A DNA stretch of 64,000 bases from Paracentrotus lividus (lineage: Eukaryota; Echinodermata; Echinoidea; Camarodonta; Echinidae), in assembly GCA_940671915.1 (NCBI GenBank), contig CALNVZ010000174.1, positions 1,258,160 through 1,322,159 of the forward strand, given 5' to 3'. A model generated the notes under the pieces. The model saw only the letters and a program-made list of their open reading frames with translations. It searched no databases and was not told the DNA's origin. Numbering within the stretch: position 1 is the stretch's first letter; every line of letters starts with the position of its first letter. This document shows positions 1 to 13,499 of this stretch, piece by piece. A program made the translations under genes and the position numbers.

Positions 1-486
1 TAATGTATGTTTGAAAAGCTTAAATATCATTCCTCTCTAGACCTGTAAAGAGAGCGACGAGATCGAGAGCTTCGAAAACAATGGGCGGTTCGAAGACACC
101 ATATAAGTGATTTTAAGACACCATAAGGGAAGATCTGCCAATTCAGACCACCACCGTGCACGACCGCTTTGTGGACGGGTGAGGAGCGCTTTTTCCGTCC
201 TTCCTTCACGCTTTAAATGCATTTACGCTGTTAACGGGTTCATCTGCGATGCCTGCGGTTCATGCGGCGTATTTGGCATGTTTCGTCTGTCAATATTGCG
301 GCTGAACGAGGCAAATCGGGACGGGTCTACCGACAGTGTTTTATTCGGGGTTTCCTCCGTGTGCCGTCGTTCGTATAACTTGTTTTCGACGGCGCTGACG
401 TGGGCGGTGAGTCACCGGCGAGAACAATTTGTTTACTTGTCGGGCGTTAGGCGGCGGGCAGCGGTTCACACGGACAAAAGGGAGCG

Positions 487-530
487 TGGCTATATATGAG
501 GACGGTCAGCCCGGTACCAGGCTGGCTAGG
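487..530 (+). promoter_or_regulatory. Possible TATA-type core promoter
   Basis: The string GGCTATATATGAGG places a good TATA box at 491-497 inside CpG-rich sequence. About 30 bp downstream lies the pyrimidine/purine context where initiation would be expected. No coding exon was recognised immediately downstream, so function is inferred from the motif only. TATA-like strings also occur by chance in AT-rich DNA, although this one sits in the GC-rich part. Confidence 0.25.
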
Positions 531-591
531 ACCTGGTATAGACCCGGTATAGCACGATACAGACCCGGTATAGAGCGACACCGACCCGGTG
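530..591 (+). repeat. 21-bp tandem repeat (GACCCGGTATAG core)
   Basis: The core GACCCGGTATAG starts at 541 and 562, and a truncated GACCCGGT starts at 583, giving an exact 21-bp period. A diverged half copy (GACCTGGTATA) precedes them at 530. About 2.5 units are present. Confidence 0.7.
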
Positions 592-1500
592 AAAATTAAG
601 AAGAAAGTAATGTGGCCGGTGCCGCTCTATTGCCGTGTTGGAATTTGTTGTTTTTCGGTGACCGGCGAAAACCCGTTCAATTTACCCGGTAAATGTGATA
701 CCGTATCACTTGAATGTAGGACCAATGGGCTGAAGGACCATCAAGATGAGGAATCTATCGAATATAGGACCAATTAAAGGCCTATATGGGGTTTAGTGAA
801 TTATGAGACCAAACTGACTTAAAACAAACAGGTCGATTCCATCACATAATATCACCAGTGGGGATTACAAGCTTTAACATGGGTTTCATCAAATATGACA
901 CGAAAGCAACATGATTGACCAATGCGATGGGCCATCTGACACATACCAATTGGACAGACGGTTATATTATTGGTAATCATACAGGCTAAATTTCCTCAAA
1001 GGTAAAGGTCGGGTGAACGTGAATTTGTTTTCCCCCCTGGAAGTATGCCTGGCCTCCACCACCCCACACATGCATAGGCATACGCATTCGCGAATGCATA
1101 TACCATGTTATGTGTGATAAATCATGGTGGTTTATGGCATCCTTTTGTAAGTTATTTTAACTATTAAAAAGGCAATGTTTGGGTCCGCCATTGTGTTTTT
1201 ACTGTTGATTAAAATTTCGTTAAGGTCAATTGTGATCATCTATGCCAGCATCTAGTCACACACCTCAGAGATTCTTTTCAATTAAATCGCTAGATTCACC
1301 TCTCACCTGATTAAAAAGGCCTATGGTATTGAAAGGTAGAATATGTTTTCGTATTGTAGAACAGCAGAATATTTCTCTTGTTCTCTCTCCGGCCCCTCAA
1401 TCGTTTTATTTCTTTTTCTATTAAATATCACAATTTAGGCTTATCTGGTGGAGGCTATATGATTCATGTAATAGGAAGTTCATGGGGGAATATAAATATA
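592..1500. other. Intergenic, no gene seen
   Basis: No supported coding sequence is visible. The stretch contains a perfect 14-bp palindrome (GCATTCGCGAATGC, 1084-1097) and scattered 'ggaccaat' strings. It is otherwise ordinary AT-rich sequence. Confidence 0.5.
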
Positions 1501-1521
1501 ATCATATATAACAAACATTAT

Positions 1522-1850
<329 letters not shown>

Positions 1851-2394
1851 AAAATCTAAGTGGGGTGTTGGGATGATATCCTGCAATCTAATATTAAATA
1901 CAATTCAAAATTCAATCGAGTTTATTTCAAAACATTATTTAAATCTCAACTGCACCAAGCACAGGTCCGTAACATACAATTTGAAACACCCTTGTTTTTC
2001 TAATTAGTATGAAACAAGTAACACAATTTCAGACAGGAAAGATGACATTTGCAAAAAGTGAGAAGAGATGATTGAAATTGCAATACATTTGCTCGTTTGC
2101 CATAAGTATTGCAACATGACTAAAATTCTTGCATTTTGAATTTTTACAAGGATTTTATAATTGTTGTTTCATTTACTGCCAGAGTATTGTCCACCATTTT
2201 TTTTTTATACATTCTCCCATTCATGAAAGGAGAAGATATCCACATCCTCTCATCTCTGATATAAAAGGGTAGAAAATAAAAATGGGAAAAATGATAGTGT
2301 GGGGTATCAGTGAATAATAAATCATGGAACATATTTCATATTTCTCCGAAAAATGTTTGCAGATTTCTTTAGGTAATTACCACTTGGTATATAA

Positions 2395-2815
2395 AACCGC
2401 TTTGATTAATACGCATTTGGTCTCATCTCACATGGTCTAACTCTAAGTAGTATACAACAAGTTCGCCTAATTACCTTGTGGTCTACCAGTAACTGCCACT
2501 TCGCTTATTTACCATTTTGTATAATTAATATTTGGTCTAGTGCCCATTTCGTCGAATGTTCACTTGGTCTAAAACCACTAAATCTGTTACCTGTAACCAA
2601 TTGGAATAAATTTATCTCAAATGTTCATTTGGGAACTGCAATTCGATAATTTTGTCTTAAAATGAATTGAAATTTAGACCAATTGGTCAGTAGACTTATT
2701 ATGTGTTAGACCAAACAGAAATTAGAGCAAATTGTAAGTATTCCAAATGGGTTTTGCTCAACTGTGGTATTAGACAATCAGAGAATTGGACCAATTGCTG
2801 TTAGACCGAGTGGAT
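2395..2815. mobile_element. Foldback/MITE-like element with GGTCTA / TAGACC motifs
   Basis: The left half carries repeated GGTCTA or GGTCTC (near 2419, 2434, 2480, 2533 and 2565). The right half carries the reverse complement TAGACC or close variants (near 2677, 2705, 2771 and 2803). The motifs are mirrored about roughly 2,610, with the outer edges reading 'ccacttggtatataaaacc' and 'gaccgagtggataaaacc'. This mirrored layout indicates a degenerate hairpin element. No transposase is present. A noisy copy lies at about 27.05-27.60 kb and belongs to the gap-fill duplicate. Confidence 0.55.
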
Positions 2816-3549
2816 AAAACCTTCCTAGATACCTGCTGCAAATTACAAAGTACAAAATTACCTATAAGAAAAATCACTGACCATGAAAAGCCTTAATTTT
2901 CTTTTTGTTTGCATGATTTTCTTTTCTTATACACTTAAACATGAATTATCAGGATCTTTGTGAAAATAAAATAAGAAGTACTTGACGAAAACAATTGTGA
3001 CATTTAATAGAAGTAGGAAACAAATATTTCTGTATGTTTTGTATGTTAGGGGACACATGTTGCCTACTTACTGTTTGAAAAGTATAATGTTGAAAATCTG
3101 AAATTTTGATTCAAAATCATTGATTCAAATTTATGAAATTAAGCTTGCGAACTTAGAAAATGACATTTTTGCCTATTGAAGCATAAAATGACGTCATTTT
3201 ATGATATCTACCCAGATGGTAACAGGAAAATTACCTACAGGCATATGTAATTAGATTTTTTTTTCAATTCCTCTTGGTTAAAAAAATGATTACAATTTGA
3301 TTTAAGGGGATTTTTTTAAAGTTTTGTTTTTAAAGTTACATGTACATCATTAAATAAAGAGAATGATGAGTATAATCATTATAGTAACATTAATAATATT
3401 ATTGTTCCCGAAACTTAAGTCACCATTGTACCATAGCGCTTTACATAATCATAGTCCTAAGAGTAAATACATTGTATCGTACTCACATAAGCAACAATAT
3501 ATGGGCATATAAAATGTACATACGACAATCAAACTTTGAAAATAGAATT
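2816..3549. other. Intergenic, no gene seen
   Basis: AT-rich sequence without a supported gene. The copy at 27.6-28.4 kb follows it closely with many small insertions, which makes this stretch a good place to measure the error rate of the fill. Confidence 0.5.
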
Positions 3550-3808
3550 GGGCGATCCCATGCTGTGTCGTACAGGAAATTTTGACAACATTTCACCTAT
3601 TTTCGACATGAAAGCAAAATAATATTTTTGTGATTGATGGTGATCATGAAGTAGTGTCACTTGGGGTACAGGAACGAATATTTTACTTGACTGGATTACA
3701 CATCTTGGATTACACATAGAATTAAAAAATAGTACTGTGTCGTACGGGACAAAAGAATGACAGAAAAAAACAACAAAGAAACAAAAACAGCAAAGCATGG
3801 AATCGCCC
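3550..3808. mobile_element. Small inverted-repeat element, GGGCGAT-ended MITE
   Basis: The left end reads GGGCGATCCCATGCT (from 3550). The right end reads AGCATGGAATCGCCC (to 3808), which is its near-perfect reverse complement with one mismatch. Inside, the string GTGTCGTAC occurs twice in direct orientation (near 3565 and 3736). The length of about 260 bp and the absence of coding sequence suit a MITE. No clear target-site duplication is visible, so the superfamily is not assigned. Confidence 0.55.
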
Positions 3809-3810
3809 AC

Positions 3811-4189
3811 TTAGTTATGCATTAGAAAAAAAAGTGACATTTAAAGTATTTATTAAAAGTTGGAATACTGAATATCTACAATTATGTTGGGGGTATGTTC
3901 GTTTAGATATTAGGTGCTGCAATCCTGAAGCGTTGGAAGTGAAAATAAAGTGGAATTCTTAATGAAATAAAACTAAATAAAAGTCGCGAGACCACACCAA
4001 TTACGGTATTGCAGGAAAGTCTGAAGAGATTTTCCGAACTCTGGCTTATGATAGACTCCATATACTAGTTCGAAGGACTGGAACGCAGATGCAGTCAAGG
4101 ATTAAAAAAAAATATCATCTCTATTGACGTCATGGTATAAAGGCTAAACTTAGAAGTCTAGAATGGCGTTTTAAATCATTAGGGTGTCG
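3811..4189. other. Intergenic, no gene seen
   Basis: AT-rich sequence between two inverted-repeat elements. No gene, RNA or repeat was recognised. Confidence 0.5.
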
Positions 4190-4497
4190 AGTGATGCTAT
4201 CATAAATTGGCAAATTGTGAATTCGACTAAAAGTGTAAAATAGGGGAAGTCCCTACATGAAATTAGTTCGGAATACTGTAGTGTAGTCACCTGAAGTGAG
4301 TCTACGTGTACTATCTTCCAAAGATTATAAATTTAGGGAAAATGCCCAAAATGCAAAATCAATTTTAGGGGATTTCCCTGCTCTCTCCCATTTTTGAATA
4401 TTTCTTTTATGATCCCATTACATCTGGAGCGTTCAGTTTTATTTTTTATATACTTGTTTACTAGCCGTGCTAATATTTTTTTGGAGGGGTAGAGCAG

Positions 4498-4500
<3 letters not shown>

Positions 4501-4574
<74 letters not shown>
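4501..4574 (+). repeat. (TA)20 followed by (GA)17 microsatellite
   Basis: A pure TA run of about 40 bp passes directly into a pure GA run of about 34 bp. It lies within the loop of the foldback element. The corresponding place right of the gap (about 29.9-30.0 kb) is badly scrambled, as expected for noisy reads in simple repeats. Confidence 0.95.
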
Positions 4575-4578
<4 letters not shown>

Positions 4579-4656
4579 TCTTCAGCAACGTCCTTTTCGT
4601 CTACAGTTTCTTACAAGAACCAGAGCCATGTTAACGAATAGTTTCCTCCTTACATT

Positions 4657-4802
4657 TATATATATATCTGTATATATATATATATTTATTTATATATATA
4701 TATATCAATATAATGTAAGAGAAATATACGTTCTTCATATGATATCAAAAGTCAAGTAACAAGGAAAATTTTAAATAAGAAATTCCGTAAACAAGTAGCA
4801 AG

Positions 4803-4837
<35 letters not shown>

Positions 4838-4862
4838 ATATATTATAATATATATTAATTAT
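4657..4862 (+). repeat. TA-rich simple repeats
   Basis: Several TA dinucleotide runs (near 4,657-4,706 and 4,803-4,862) are separated by unique sequence, still inside the foldback loop. Confidence 0.85.
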
Positions 4863-5199
4863 TATAATACTCTCCCTCTCAAAAAAAAAAAAAAAACAAA
4901 AAATTAGCAACGGTCTAGTAAACAAATATATACAAATAATTGAACGCTTCAGAGGTAAATGGGAACATAAGAGTAAACATTCCAAATAACGGGAAGAGAG
5001 GAAATCCCCTGAAAATTGAATTTGGGATTTTTGGGGAATTTCCCCTAAATCATAATTTTAGAAGAATGATACACGTAGACTACTTCAGGTGACTGCACTA
5101 CGCATCCGAACTAATTTCATGTAGGGGACTTCCCCTATTTTTACACCTTAGCCGCATTCACACTTTGTCAAGGATTTATGATTAGCTTCTCTACTTTTG

Positions 5200-8100
5200 A
5201 GTAACACTTCAGCTATAGATTTTCTTGCTTGACTATACTAAGACATCTCTGTCTCCTGTACTCCATCTGATAGTCAACAGTTCTGCCATGGTTTATTATG
5301 GTCTTCTTCTAGCACTCATTCACCTATCTTTACTATGTACGATGTTTACTAATTAGTAGTCTGCTCTCACTTCTATAAAAATGAAACTCTATGACAACCA
5401 TACTTCATTTTCTTCTGTATTTGTCTTCCGCAGTCTATGCATCTCCTTCTTTATAATAGTAATTATTGGGTAGGAATCCGGGAGCTTTTACATCCATAAA
5501 GATACTATAAAGGTTCAGAGTACTAATAGGTGTGTTATAATGTGCACAAGACCACACTTTCTATTCTGGCTCTGTCTAACTTTGGACTTTTGGGGATAAC
5601 TAGATTGTGGACACGATGGTTATTATAATCCATGAAAATATTTGAGAGGGCTTTAATTATAGTTTTCAATAAATTGAGTCCAGCACCTGAGGTTGTAGCA
5701 AACAGTAAACGCATGTGCCTTCGTTTAATATTTATAGTCCTATCTAGATTAGCATATTATAGTCAGACAAATGCGTAAGAGTCGGAATATTGATCTGAAG
5801 ATAGCTATATAAAATGCATGGATCGCATGTAACTTGTATTACAAGAAATAACAAATATCAACTTATACCATCAAACCATTGAAGGGATTAACCGATGAGA
5901 TTCAAATTATTTTAAATATTCCTGGGGATGACCAGGGTAAGATTTAATTAGTTTTCAAACTAGTGAGATACAACGCACGGATGGTAGCGCACAACTGGTA
6001 TCGACTGAATATAGTATTTGTTTCGCCCTGCAGTGTTCATTTAAATATCTTTATCACGGTCTTTATTTGGTTATTCTCACCTCGTCTCTATACCTATTTT
6101 GTTTCATCTCTCTATTTGGGTAGATATTTGGATCCACAGGAGGGTGCATCCGCTACACCATTTCATCATTGGTGATCGCCTGGACAGAAGTGGACTAAAG
6201 GTTAATATTCATGCTCTACCACAACATAACTTCTAAAATTCATATCTTTTATTCACAAGAAAATTGTTGGTTTTCAAGTGTATGCAATTATGATAGGTGT
6301 TACCAGGAAAGGGATTCGTTTGGGACTTAATTGGTTGGGTACTGTATATGGGTATGGGAATAGAATGATGGGGATTGGCTATGGGGCCATTGATTTATTT
6401 GATGGAATAAATTTTCTGTGGTCTTCGGAGTGAGGGTGTATGTAGTCCACGGGTAAATCGGAACTTGCAGGTCTTAAGCAATTGGCACGCACTCCTTTAG
6501 GGAACAGGGTGTTCTATAGAGCTTTTAAAAAAAAATTGGAGATAGGAGCTAGCTATATTTTAATATTTTTGAGGAGGTGATAAATCGGAATGCTTTGTGG
6601 ATCGTGGTGTTGAAAGAAATGCTCAATATAATCTGGATTAGAGAATTCGATTTCGATCTCTAAATAATGGCTGTTGATGTAACTCTATTTTGAAACAGAA
6701 AATTGCTCAAAATAAATTTTTGTCCCAAATACTATAGGGAAAACTCAAGGAGTTGATAATAGAGCGATAGGATGTTTAGATGTCAAGTCTTCCGTTGCAT
6801 CCATGACCTTACAACTTTACTAAAGCACCTCCATACGCGTATTCAAGAAAGGGATCCTGTTACAAGTCTGGTTTTTTCTCTACTAATCTATGATAGTGAT
6901 GTGATACGTATTATTTATATTTGTATTTTAGACCCACATAATGCTTGTGTGGGATATCACCTGTTAACTCGATTGGTTTAAGATTTTAAACAACTGGTTT
7001 TCATTTTTTTCTACAGGACTGTGATTAGTTCACAATTAACTGCATCAAATACAGTATTTCTGTTCGTAGTAGGGCTCTCGCTATAACGGACCATTATCCT
7101 AATCATCTGTATTTTCGCATGTTATTTATTTTTTCACACACCCACGTATTTAATTTTGTTGACGCTATAAGCGGCCTCACCAAGTAGACACTATACGCAA
7201 GCTTTATTGTTAGTGTTAGAATAAGCCAAATCGCAATCTGAAAGACTAACACCCTAAGGGTCTACCACTGCTATTAAAAAGCATGCTCCATATACCCCTT
7301 CTATTTGGGTTCTTCTTTTAATCTCGAGGCTCGGTTGTTCCTGGTGCTGTAAATTATCTTATAGGCGTGGCAAAATCTGCGAAATTTATTACACCTGATA
7401 TCGCAAAGGAGGAGTAATTTAATCTACACCTAGCTTTTTTATCAGTTAGCCAAATATTGGCTTTATTATAATAATTGAAGAATCAGTGCCATAAGCGAAT
7501 TGACATAGCTAAGGTTAATTGGCTTTCCCTTTCTTGTAATCTAGGTAGGATAAGGGTGTCAACAAGTTTCTGAGACTGAGGTGCATAGAATAATCTGTAT
7601 GGCTAAGCAGTTCTTCGCTGCACAACTTCTTATCAGCTTGCTCACCACGGGAGGGGCTCAGATTCTAATCCCTCAGCTGTTTCCTCAGCAAGATTGAAGG
7701 TTAATCAAATATAAATAAATTAGGAGCATAAAAATAAACTAAATAAAGTAAATAAAAAATTAGAAATTAACTTAAAGAAGCTTAAATCATCCACGATCAA
7801 TTTCACTAAAACTCATAAATTATTCTCTTTACAGTACCAATGCCTCGTACAAGTAATCTTAGATATAGGTGTCAACATGGACCGATGCATGATTTTAGGT
7901 TTCTTTTTGTCTGTATATGTCTTGGTTTAGTGTTCATAGTATTTTCGTCAACTCTAACTGTTTTATATGAGCTACATTGGTCACTTCATGAGCTATGAGA
8001 TTCTAATAAAAGACAAATGCCGAAATATAATATGAGTTGCGGACATAAATTTTTTTGTGAACTTTGGCAACAAAAACATTAATATATTTCATTTTGAAAA

Positions 8101-9900
8101 TGTTTTCATTATTATACAAAGTGGCCTTAATAATTCGAAGTTGAAAATTCTATATATGGGCAACACAACATGTACAGACATTGTATTCAAAATTATTTGA
8201 CAAAATAACCCCCGAATCAAGAAAAGGGTATTGTAATGGCTTGTACAAAAAATCTTGATGTGAGTTTACTCATCCTGATCAATCGATTCTTCCTACAATT
8301 GGGAGCTTCTTGGGTCTTATTCAAAAGACTTCAATAAACTTGCAATCCGTAACTGATTGCTATTCGGTATACAATTCATTCTGGAATGGTTGTCACATTA
8401 ATAACTCTCAACTTTTTTCTTTTCTCTTTTTTCTAGTTTTGTTATATTGGGTGGCTCGTAATTTACACTCAGAAATGGGATGGACTCCAACAACTGCTTG
8501 GAACTCGGCATTAAACTTATTTTATATTTATTTGTCTTATTTCCTTCAGGTATCTTCATTAGGATTATTCCATCATTTATACCTTTTATTTTCTTTTCCT
8601 ATTCTCCTCTCCATTCCATGATTCTCTTTAATTTTCTCTCTCATCTAGTTCACCTTGGTCTGAAACAACTTCAAGATGTTTACTGTCTGAATATGCGTAC
8701 CATAAGGATAATAATACAAGATATGTTTATTCCATCAGGGATGACATGTAGAACCATGTTTAGGGGAGAAATGAATGCTATTGACACAAATTTGGGTCTG
8801 CTGGGAGCTTTCATTTGTTCGAGATAAAGTTTTGATTTTGTGATAAAAACGAGTGGGGAATGAAAGTACTCTCTCTCTAATTGGAGCTTTTTTATTTTGG
8901 TGGATTCTATGTACATCTGGGACCAAAATTATATCTTAGAGGATAATTCCTCTTAAATTTTCACACATCAAAACAAGGATTTGCGGTAATTGGCCCAAAT
9001 TTTCGTTAATCCATGCAGTATCATACACGCTGGGGCCCATGGCACAGCGCGCGTCTTACACTAGTCACTAAGATGCAGTGATAACAACTACTTCAGGACC
9101 ATTGTGTATTTTTTTTAGGTTCATTGATTCTGTTATAGGGGCTGCGAACGACAGGCGTTAATTCATCTTCACCCTTTCTCTCGGACCATGTGAAGTACTG
9201 ATGAATTTTTAGTGGCTATATCTTTATTCTCATGTGATTCTCTGCCCAATTTGAAGGAAGTTCGAGCAGCATGGGGTGGTGGAAATCTGGTACCGGGAAT
9301 AACTCTTTTGAGGGATACTTTCTTCAGGAAACTCATCACGTCTATGCCAGAGAATGGTAAGTCCATTACCCCTGTCATTGCGCTTTACATTGTCATCCGA
9401 TCAAATAAAGAGGCTCTATAAAATTAACACTACATTTTAATTTGATACCTCACAATTGGCGCCAATTATATAATTCAATTCCACTTGCTTAAAACTCTCT
9501 GAAAATAAATAAGATTAAAGACTCTAATGGCTCTTTGTTGATAACACAAATTAAGGAAATAACATCTATGATAAAAAAAATGGCAATTTTACATAGATTT
9601 GGTTGGTCAAAATATAATCTAAATATATTGCTCGGAGCTTTTTTTGTGCACACTTTGCCTATAATTCAGTCGGTTTACTATAGTTCTTTAAGAGTGTTAA
9701 CTTTATTTTGTTATTCTTTACCGCAGTAAGTTTGGCAACGAGCATACAATCAAAGATATTTGGGACATGAAAACTAATATTTTGGATGATGAAAAATATG
9801 AGTACGTTTCATTGATAAGCTCTTAAAAGAAATTATGCACTGTTGATACTATAATTTTTCTCTCATCTTTTACCTTTGACAGGTAATAAATCGGTACGAT
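5200..9900. other. Unassigned sequence, probably low-quality gap fill
   Basis: No gene, RNA or repeat could be supported in this 4.7-kb stretch. It directly follows the clean left contig and precedes sequence that is demonstrably a noisy copy of 32.9-38.2 kb, so I infer that it was added by extending into the gap with long reads. The short open frames here are of the length expected by chance. Indel errors would hide any real exon. Confidence 0.5.
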
Positions 9901-12900
9901 GTCATCATCACCGTTATGTTGCACTCTGCCGGGACTACCTCACCATATCGGTCTAATTGGAAGGGTCCCCCTTTCTTACCTTCCTGTTTTAGTTTCAATA
10001 TATACACGTGCATTACCTCTCAAGATGGGCAATATCACTTGCCAGGAAAAGGCCTTCCATAGGGTAAACCGGTAAGGTCCTGACTAGTAATCGGGCAATA
10101 TCTATTAATAAAGCTATAAAAAATCACAAGATGTCGGATGGCCAGATTAAATATAGCTACTAAATTGAATAGCCCGTTATGCCCGATGTCCAAGTGTGAA
10201 TTGCCAGTGGTTGAACGATAAGGTAATGTCTGGGGGTACATACTGTGGTACATTTATTTGTTGCTTTTTTTGTTACCAAATAGGCGGTTGAAGTGCATAA
10301 TTTTCACACAACTTACTGCTTGGATGATATTGCGACTCTTGTAACATTGGTAACAATAATATTTCTTATTGTCTCCAAAACAAAGGTAAATCTCCAGGGA
10401 ATTCTAAACAGGGAACTTTAGTGCTGGGTTTTGGCCCATCGGCGTTATACAAAACTTTTCAGTTGAATATTATCTTTTTGATATACATCTGCCAATGTTT
10501 GGTATGGTGCTTGGGCTCCGGGGTGACTTTCCTACAACAATGATGGTAAACCTATTCATTCAGATCTTTCATAGGCATGATGGAATTAATCATAAACTTT
10601 AGAAAATAAAATAGGACAGGCCAGAAGTGCCACCACGCTAGACACACCACTTCCACATCCCACACCCCCACCCCCACACATAAACATCAACCCGCGTCCG
10701 CCACACCTCTCTCAGGCAATTACATCCATTCACGGCATACACACACACACACACACAACGAATCACTCTCTCATCTCGTTCTCGTTTTTGTTTCCTTCTT
10801 CGGGTGTCGCTGTGCCTCTGTCCTAAGCTAATACACTACCAGCGACCGAGTAGTAGACGATATCTTTATTAACCTCAGTAGCATCTATACAAACACAGCA
10901 CACACACGAACACCAACACTAGCACACATCGCAACCACACACACACAACATAACACACCAATTACCTATATAGATTAGTACGCGGGACTATTATTATGAT
11001 TCCATTTAAAAAATTCGGGCGATGATCTTGGTATAAAGCATAAATTGGCTAATTCACATAAAGGGAAAAATAAATCCATTTTTTTTTCATTATTGTGGGT
11101 GTGAATTGACGGATGACGTGGGAGTAGTGAAGAGTGATAGTATGTCGTATTGTGTGTGGTGTGCAAATCGGTTAGATATTGGTGAATTATATGTCTTTGT
11201 CCTACCATACGCCACCCCTGTGTGAGTGATGGTCTGAATGATTTCTGCATTGTTTTTTGTAGGGTGGTGTCGGATGAGGTGTTTGGTTGTCAAGATCTTC
11301 AGAACGTAGTGTCGGTGATTTTTGATGTCGGGATAAAATAGGGAGGTTTTTGGTGTTCTTTTAATGGGGGTTAATGTACTATTGAGTAGAAGGTAGAGGC
11401 TATTTGTGCGAGTAAGTCAAGGGTATTATTCTGGTTTTTGATTGTTAGGGTACAGTAGTACGATTTATCTGTGAAGCATAATTCTTCAAAGGGGTGCACA
11501 GCCACTTAGGTGCAAAATTAGTTTCTATTGTTTAGTTTTTTCTAAGGGTACAAGTTCGGTTTGTTGTTCAGTTAGATTGCACACCTTAATGAATTAGTAA
11601 CTAAACTTCTTGAAGGAGATTTTCATTCAATTCATACATTGACCCATACATAAAGTATAAATATAAATCAAATATGGAATAATTGCTTCCAAAATGCAGA
11701 TAGGATTATCTTTCCTCAAGATTCTATATGTTACTGCCAGAGCGCCTGCATGAAAAGTTCAGAAATCCTATGTGTGCCCGCTTGCATTGGTCTCATTCTG
11801 GAGGCACTTAGTACAACGCTTCTTACGAGTCTCCAGACACTACCTACTGACATCAATCTCATTCAACTGTGTTCTACGCTATGTAGTGGGTGTCAATGGA
11901 GGGCGAGGAGGAAAGATGAGTGACTTTGGTCCATAATGCGAAGACTGATATAGAAGTGAGATGGCAATGGTTAGTAAACAACAACTCAAATATACAGCAA
12001 ATAGATATCATACATACTTTTAAAAGATGCAATATCATTATTTCATTGCTTAGATTTTCAGCTCTGCAACTGTATCTTGGTTTTTTAATATTCTGTGTAA
12101 TCAGCATTGGTTTTTGATTTGCTATTTTAATATTTATCCTTCATTTATTGGATGATCGGTGTTGAATTTATTGGTTCAACCATTGGAGGAGAGCTCACGC
12201 CAGGCATTAGGTCGGTTTTTAATAACAACAAACACATGCAACCCCGAATCTTTTAATACCGCACTAGTGCTTCATTACTGTTGGACAACCTACAACATAT
12301 CTGCTTGTGTTTTAAAGTACCCAACAAATTCATTAATAATTGAACAAATAACACACGACACAACTATACGATAACTAACAAACGCCTTTGATTAGTGTTC
12401 GTCAGCCAATATTTTATGTCACAATTTTGGCACTTCAGCATCAAGAGAAATTTGCGAAGTGAATAGTTTAAAGATTTTGTGACTTTTGTAGTGGAATAGC
12501 ATTATTTTTTCAAGTGGAATATGCGGTGAGGATGGACTTGCAAAATTCTTTGAAAATAAAACCACCACTTAAATAACCTCATTTGCAGTATGCATAGAAT
12601 AATTCCACAAATTTGGGTGTTGGAAAATAATAAGATTTTTTCTTCCCATTTGAATTCACATATACACTGAGGGAAGGCTCACAATAATCTGACAGAGCCA
12701 CACGATTGCAATTTTTTGTTAGTGCAACTAGCATTATTTTTCAAGTGGAGGAATTTTTGGGTCGAAGGAAAAATGAGACTTGACAAAAGTAATCACAAAA
12801 TACAAACCATACAAAACCACAATTCAAAATAACCGCATATACAGTTTATGTTGGCTTAAGAATAATACATTAAATAGCGCTCTTTAAAATCAAAATAGGA

Positions 12901-13260
12901 TGTTTCTCTCCTTATGATTTCACGCACTATATCAAGATCATAGTATCTGAAATACAACAAGATTCCTATTTAATCATGCAGCCTACAGTGTGTGTCTTTT
13001 TAAACATGGGCAGATGCAAGATACATTAAGAGCACGTTCTGCATTGTAGTGCCTCGTTGGGGACGCTAAGTTTTTTAAAGGTTACATTAAGATCTGGATC
13101 CTTGCTGGCACACTTAATAACAAATCTGACCTGAGGAATAAATTATGCAATCTGGTCAGTTTTAACAAAGTGGGATCTGATTTCCTCCCAAGCGAAGTTT
13201 CGCAATAGAACTAAAAGGCACGCAGTAAAATCGCAGACTACTCTCTATACTCGGAGCCCT
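9900..13260 (+). other. Noisy second copy of 32.9-34.6 kb
   Basis: Many collinear landmarks match. Examples are 'tgtcggatggccagatt' here against 'tgtcgatggccagat' at 33.0 kb, 'ttaccaaataggcggttgaag' (10.27 kb) against the string at 33.13 kb, 'cattcagatctttcat' (10.56 kb) against 33.32 kb, 'cggcgatgatcttgg'-like text at 11.01 kb against 33.61 kb, and 'catgggcagatgcaag' (13.0 kb) against 34.42 kb. Differences are mainly extra bases in this copy, the typical error of uncorrected single-molecule reads. The copy is also longer (3.4 kb against 1.7 kb), with an extra block near 11.75-12.95 kb. It is best read as an assembly duplicate. Confidence 0.85.
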
Positions 13261-13499
13261 GATTGCATGAGGCAGTATACTCAGCTTGCTGTCTACTTCG
13301 TAGTAACATTTGTGTATGTGAACTATGCAATCACCAACACTACATCAAAAGTCCAAAGGCTACAGAACAAAACATCACAATCAATCTGCATACATACAAC
13401 CACACACACACCAGGTTAGACTCCAATGACAACAATCTCGAATCGTAGCTCACGCTAGTAGATTACAACCAGTATCGATCCTAATTGGATAATAAAATA

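Larger units (their letters stand above)
120..720. other. CpG-rich, unusually GC-rich stretch
   Basis: This 600-bp stretch is visibly richer in G+C and CpG than the AT-rich flanks. It contains an open frame on the plus strand (107-499, 130 codons) that is basic and cysteine-containing but resembles no family I recognise, so I do not call it a gene. CpG-rich islands of this kind can be promoters or young transposon ends. A TATA-like box and a short tandem repeat lie at its 3' side. Confidence 0.4.
4190..5190. mobile_element. 1-kb foldback element with ~195-bp arms
   Basis: The left arm (about 4190-4385) and right arm (about 4990-5190) are reverse complements over nearly their full length. Matching landmarks include 'aggggaagtccctacatgaa' against 'catgtaggggacttcccc', the shared 'ctacgtgta' stretch, and 'ttaggggatttccc' against 'ggggaatttcccctaa'. 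The loop is filled by TA and GA microsatellites and contains no transposase. It is a non-autonomous foldback transposon or a very old MITE. Its noisy second copy is at about 29.5-30.8 kb. Confidence 0.75.

Noticed and set aside
107..499. 130-codon frame in the CpG-rich region
   Set aside because: GC-rich sequence has few stops, and no domain, signal peptide or splice context was recognised.
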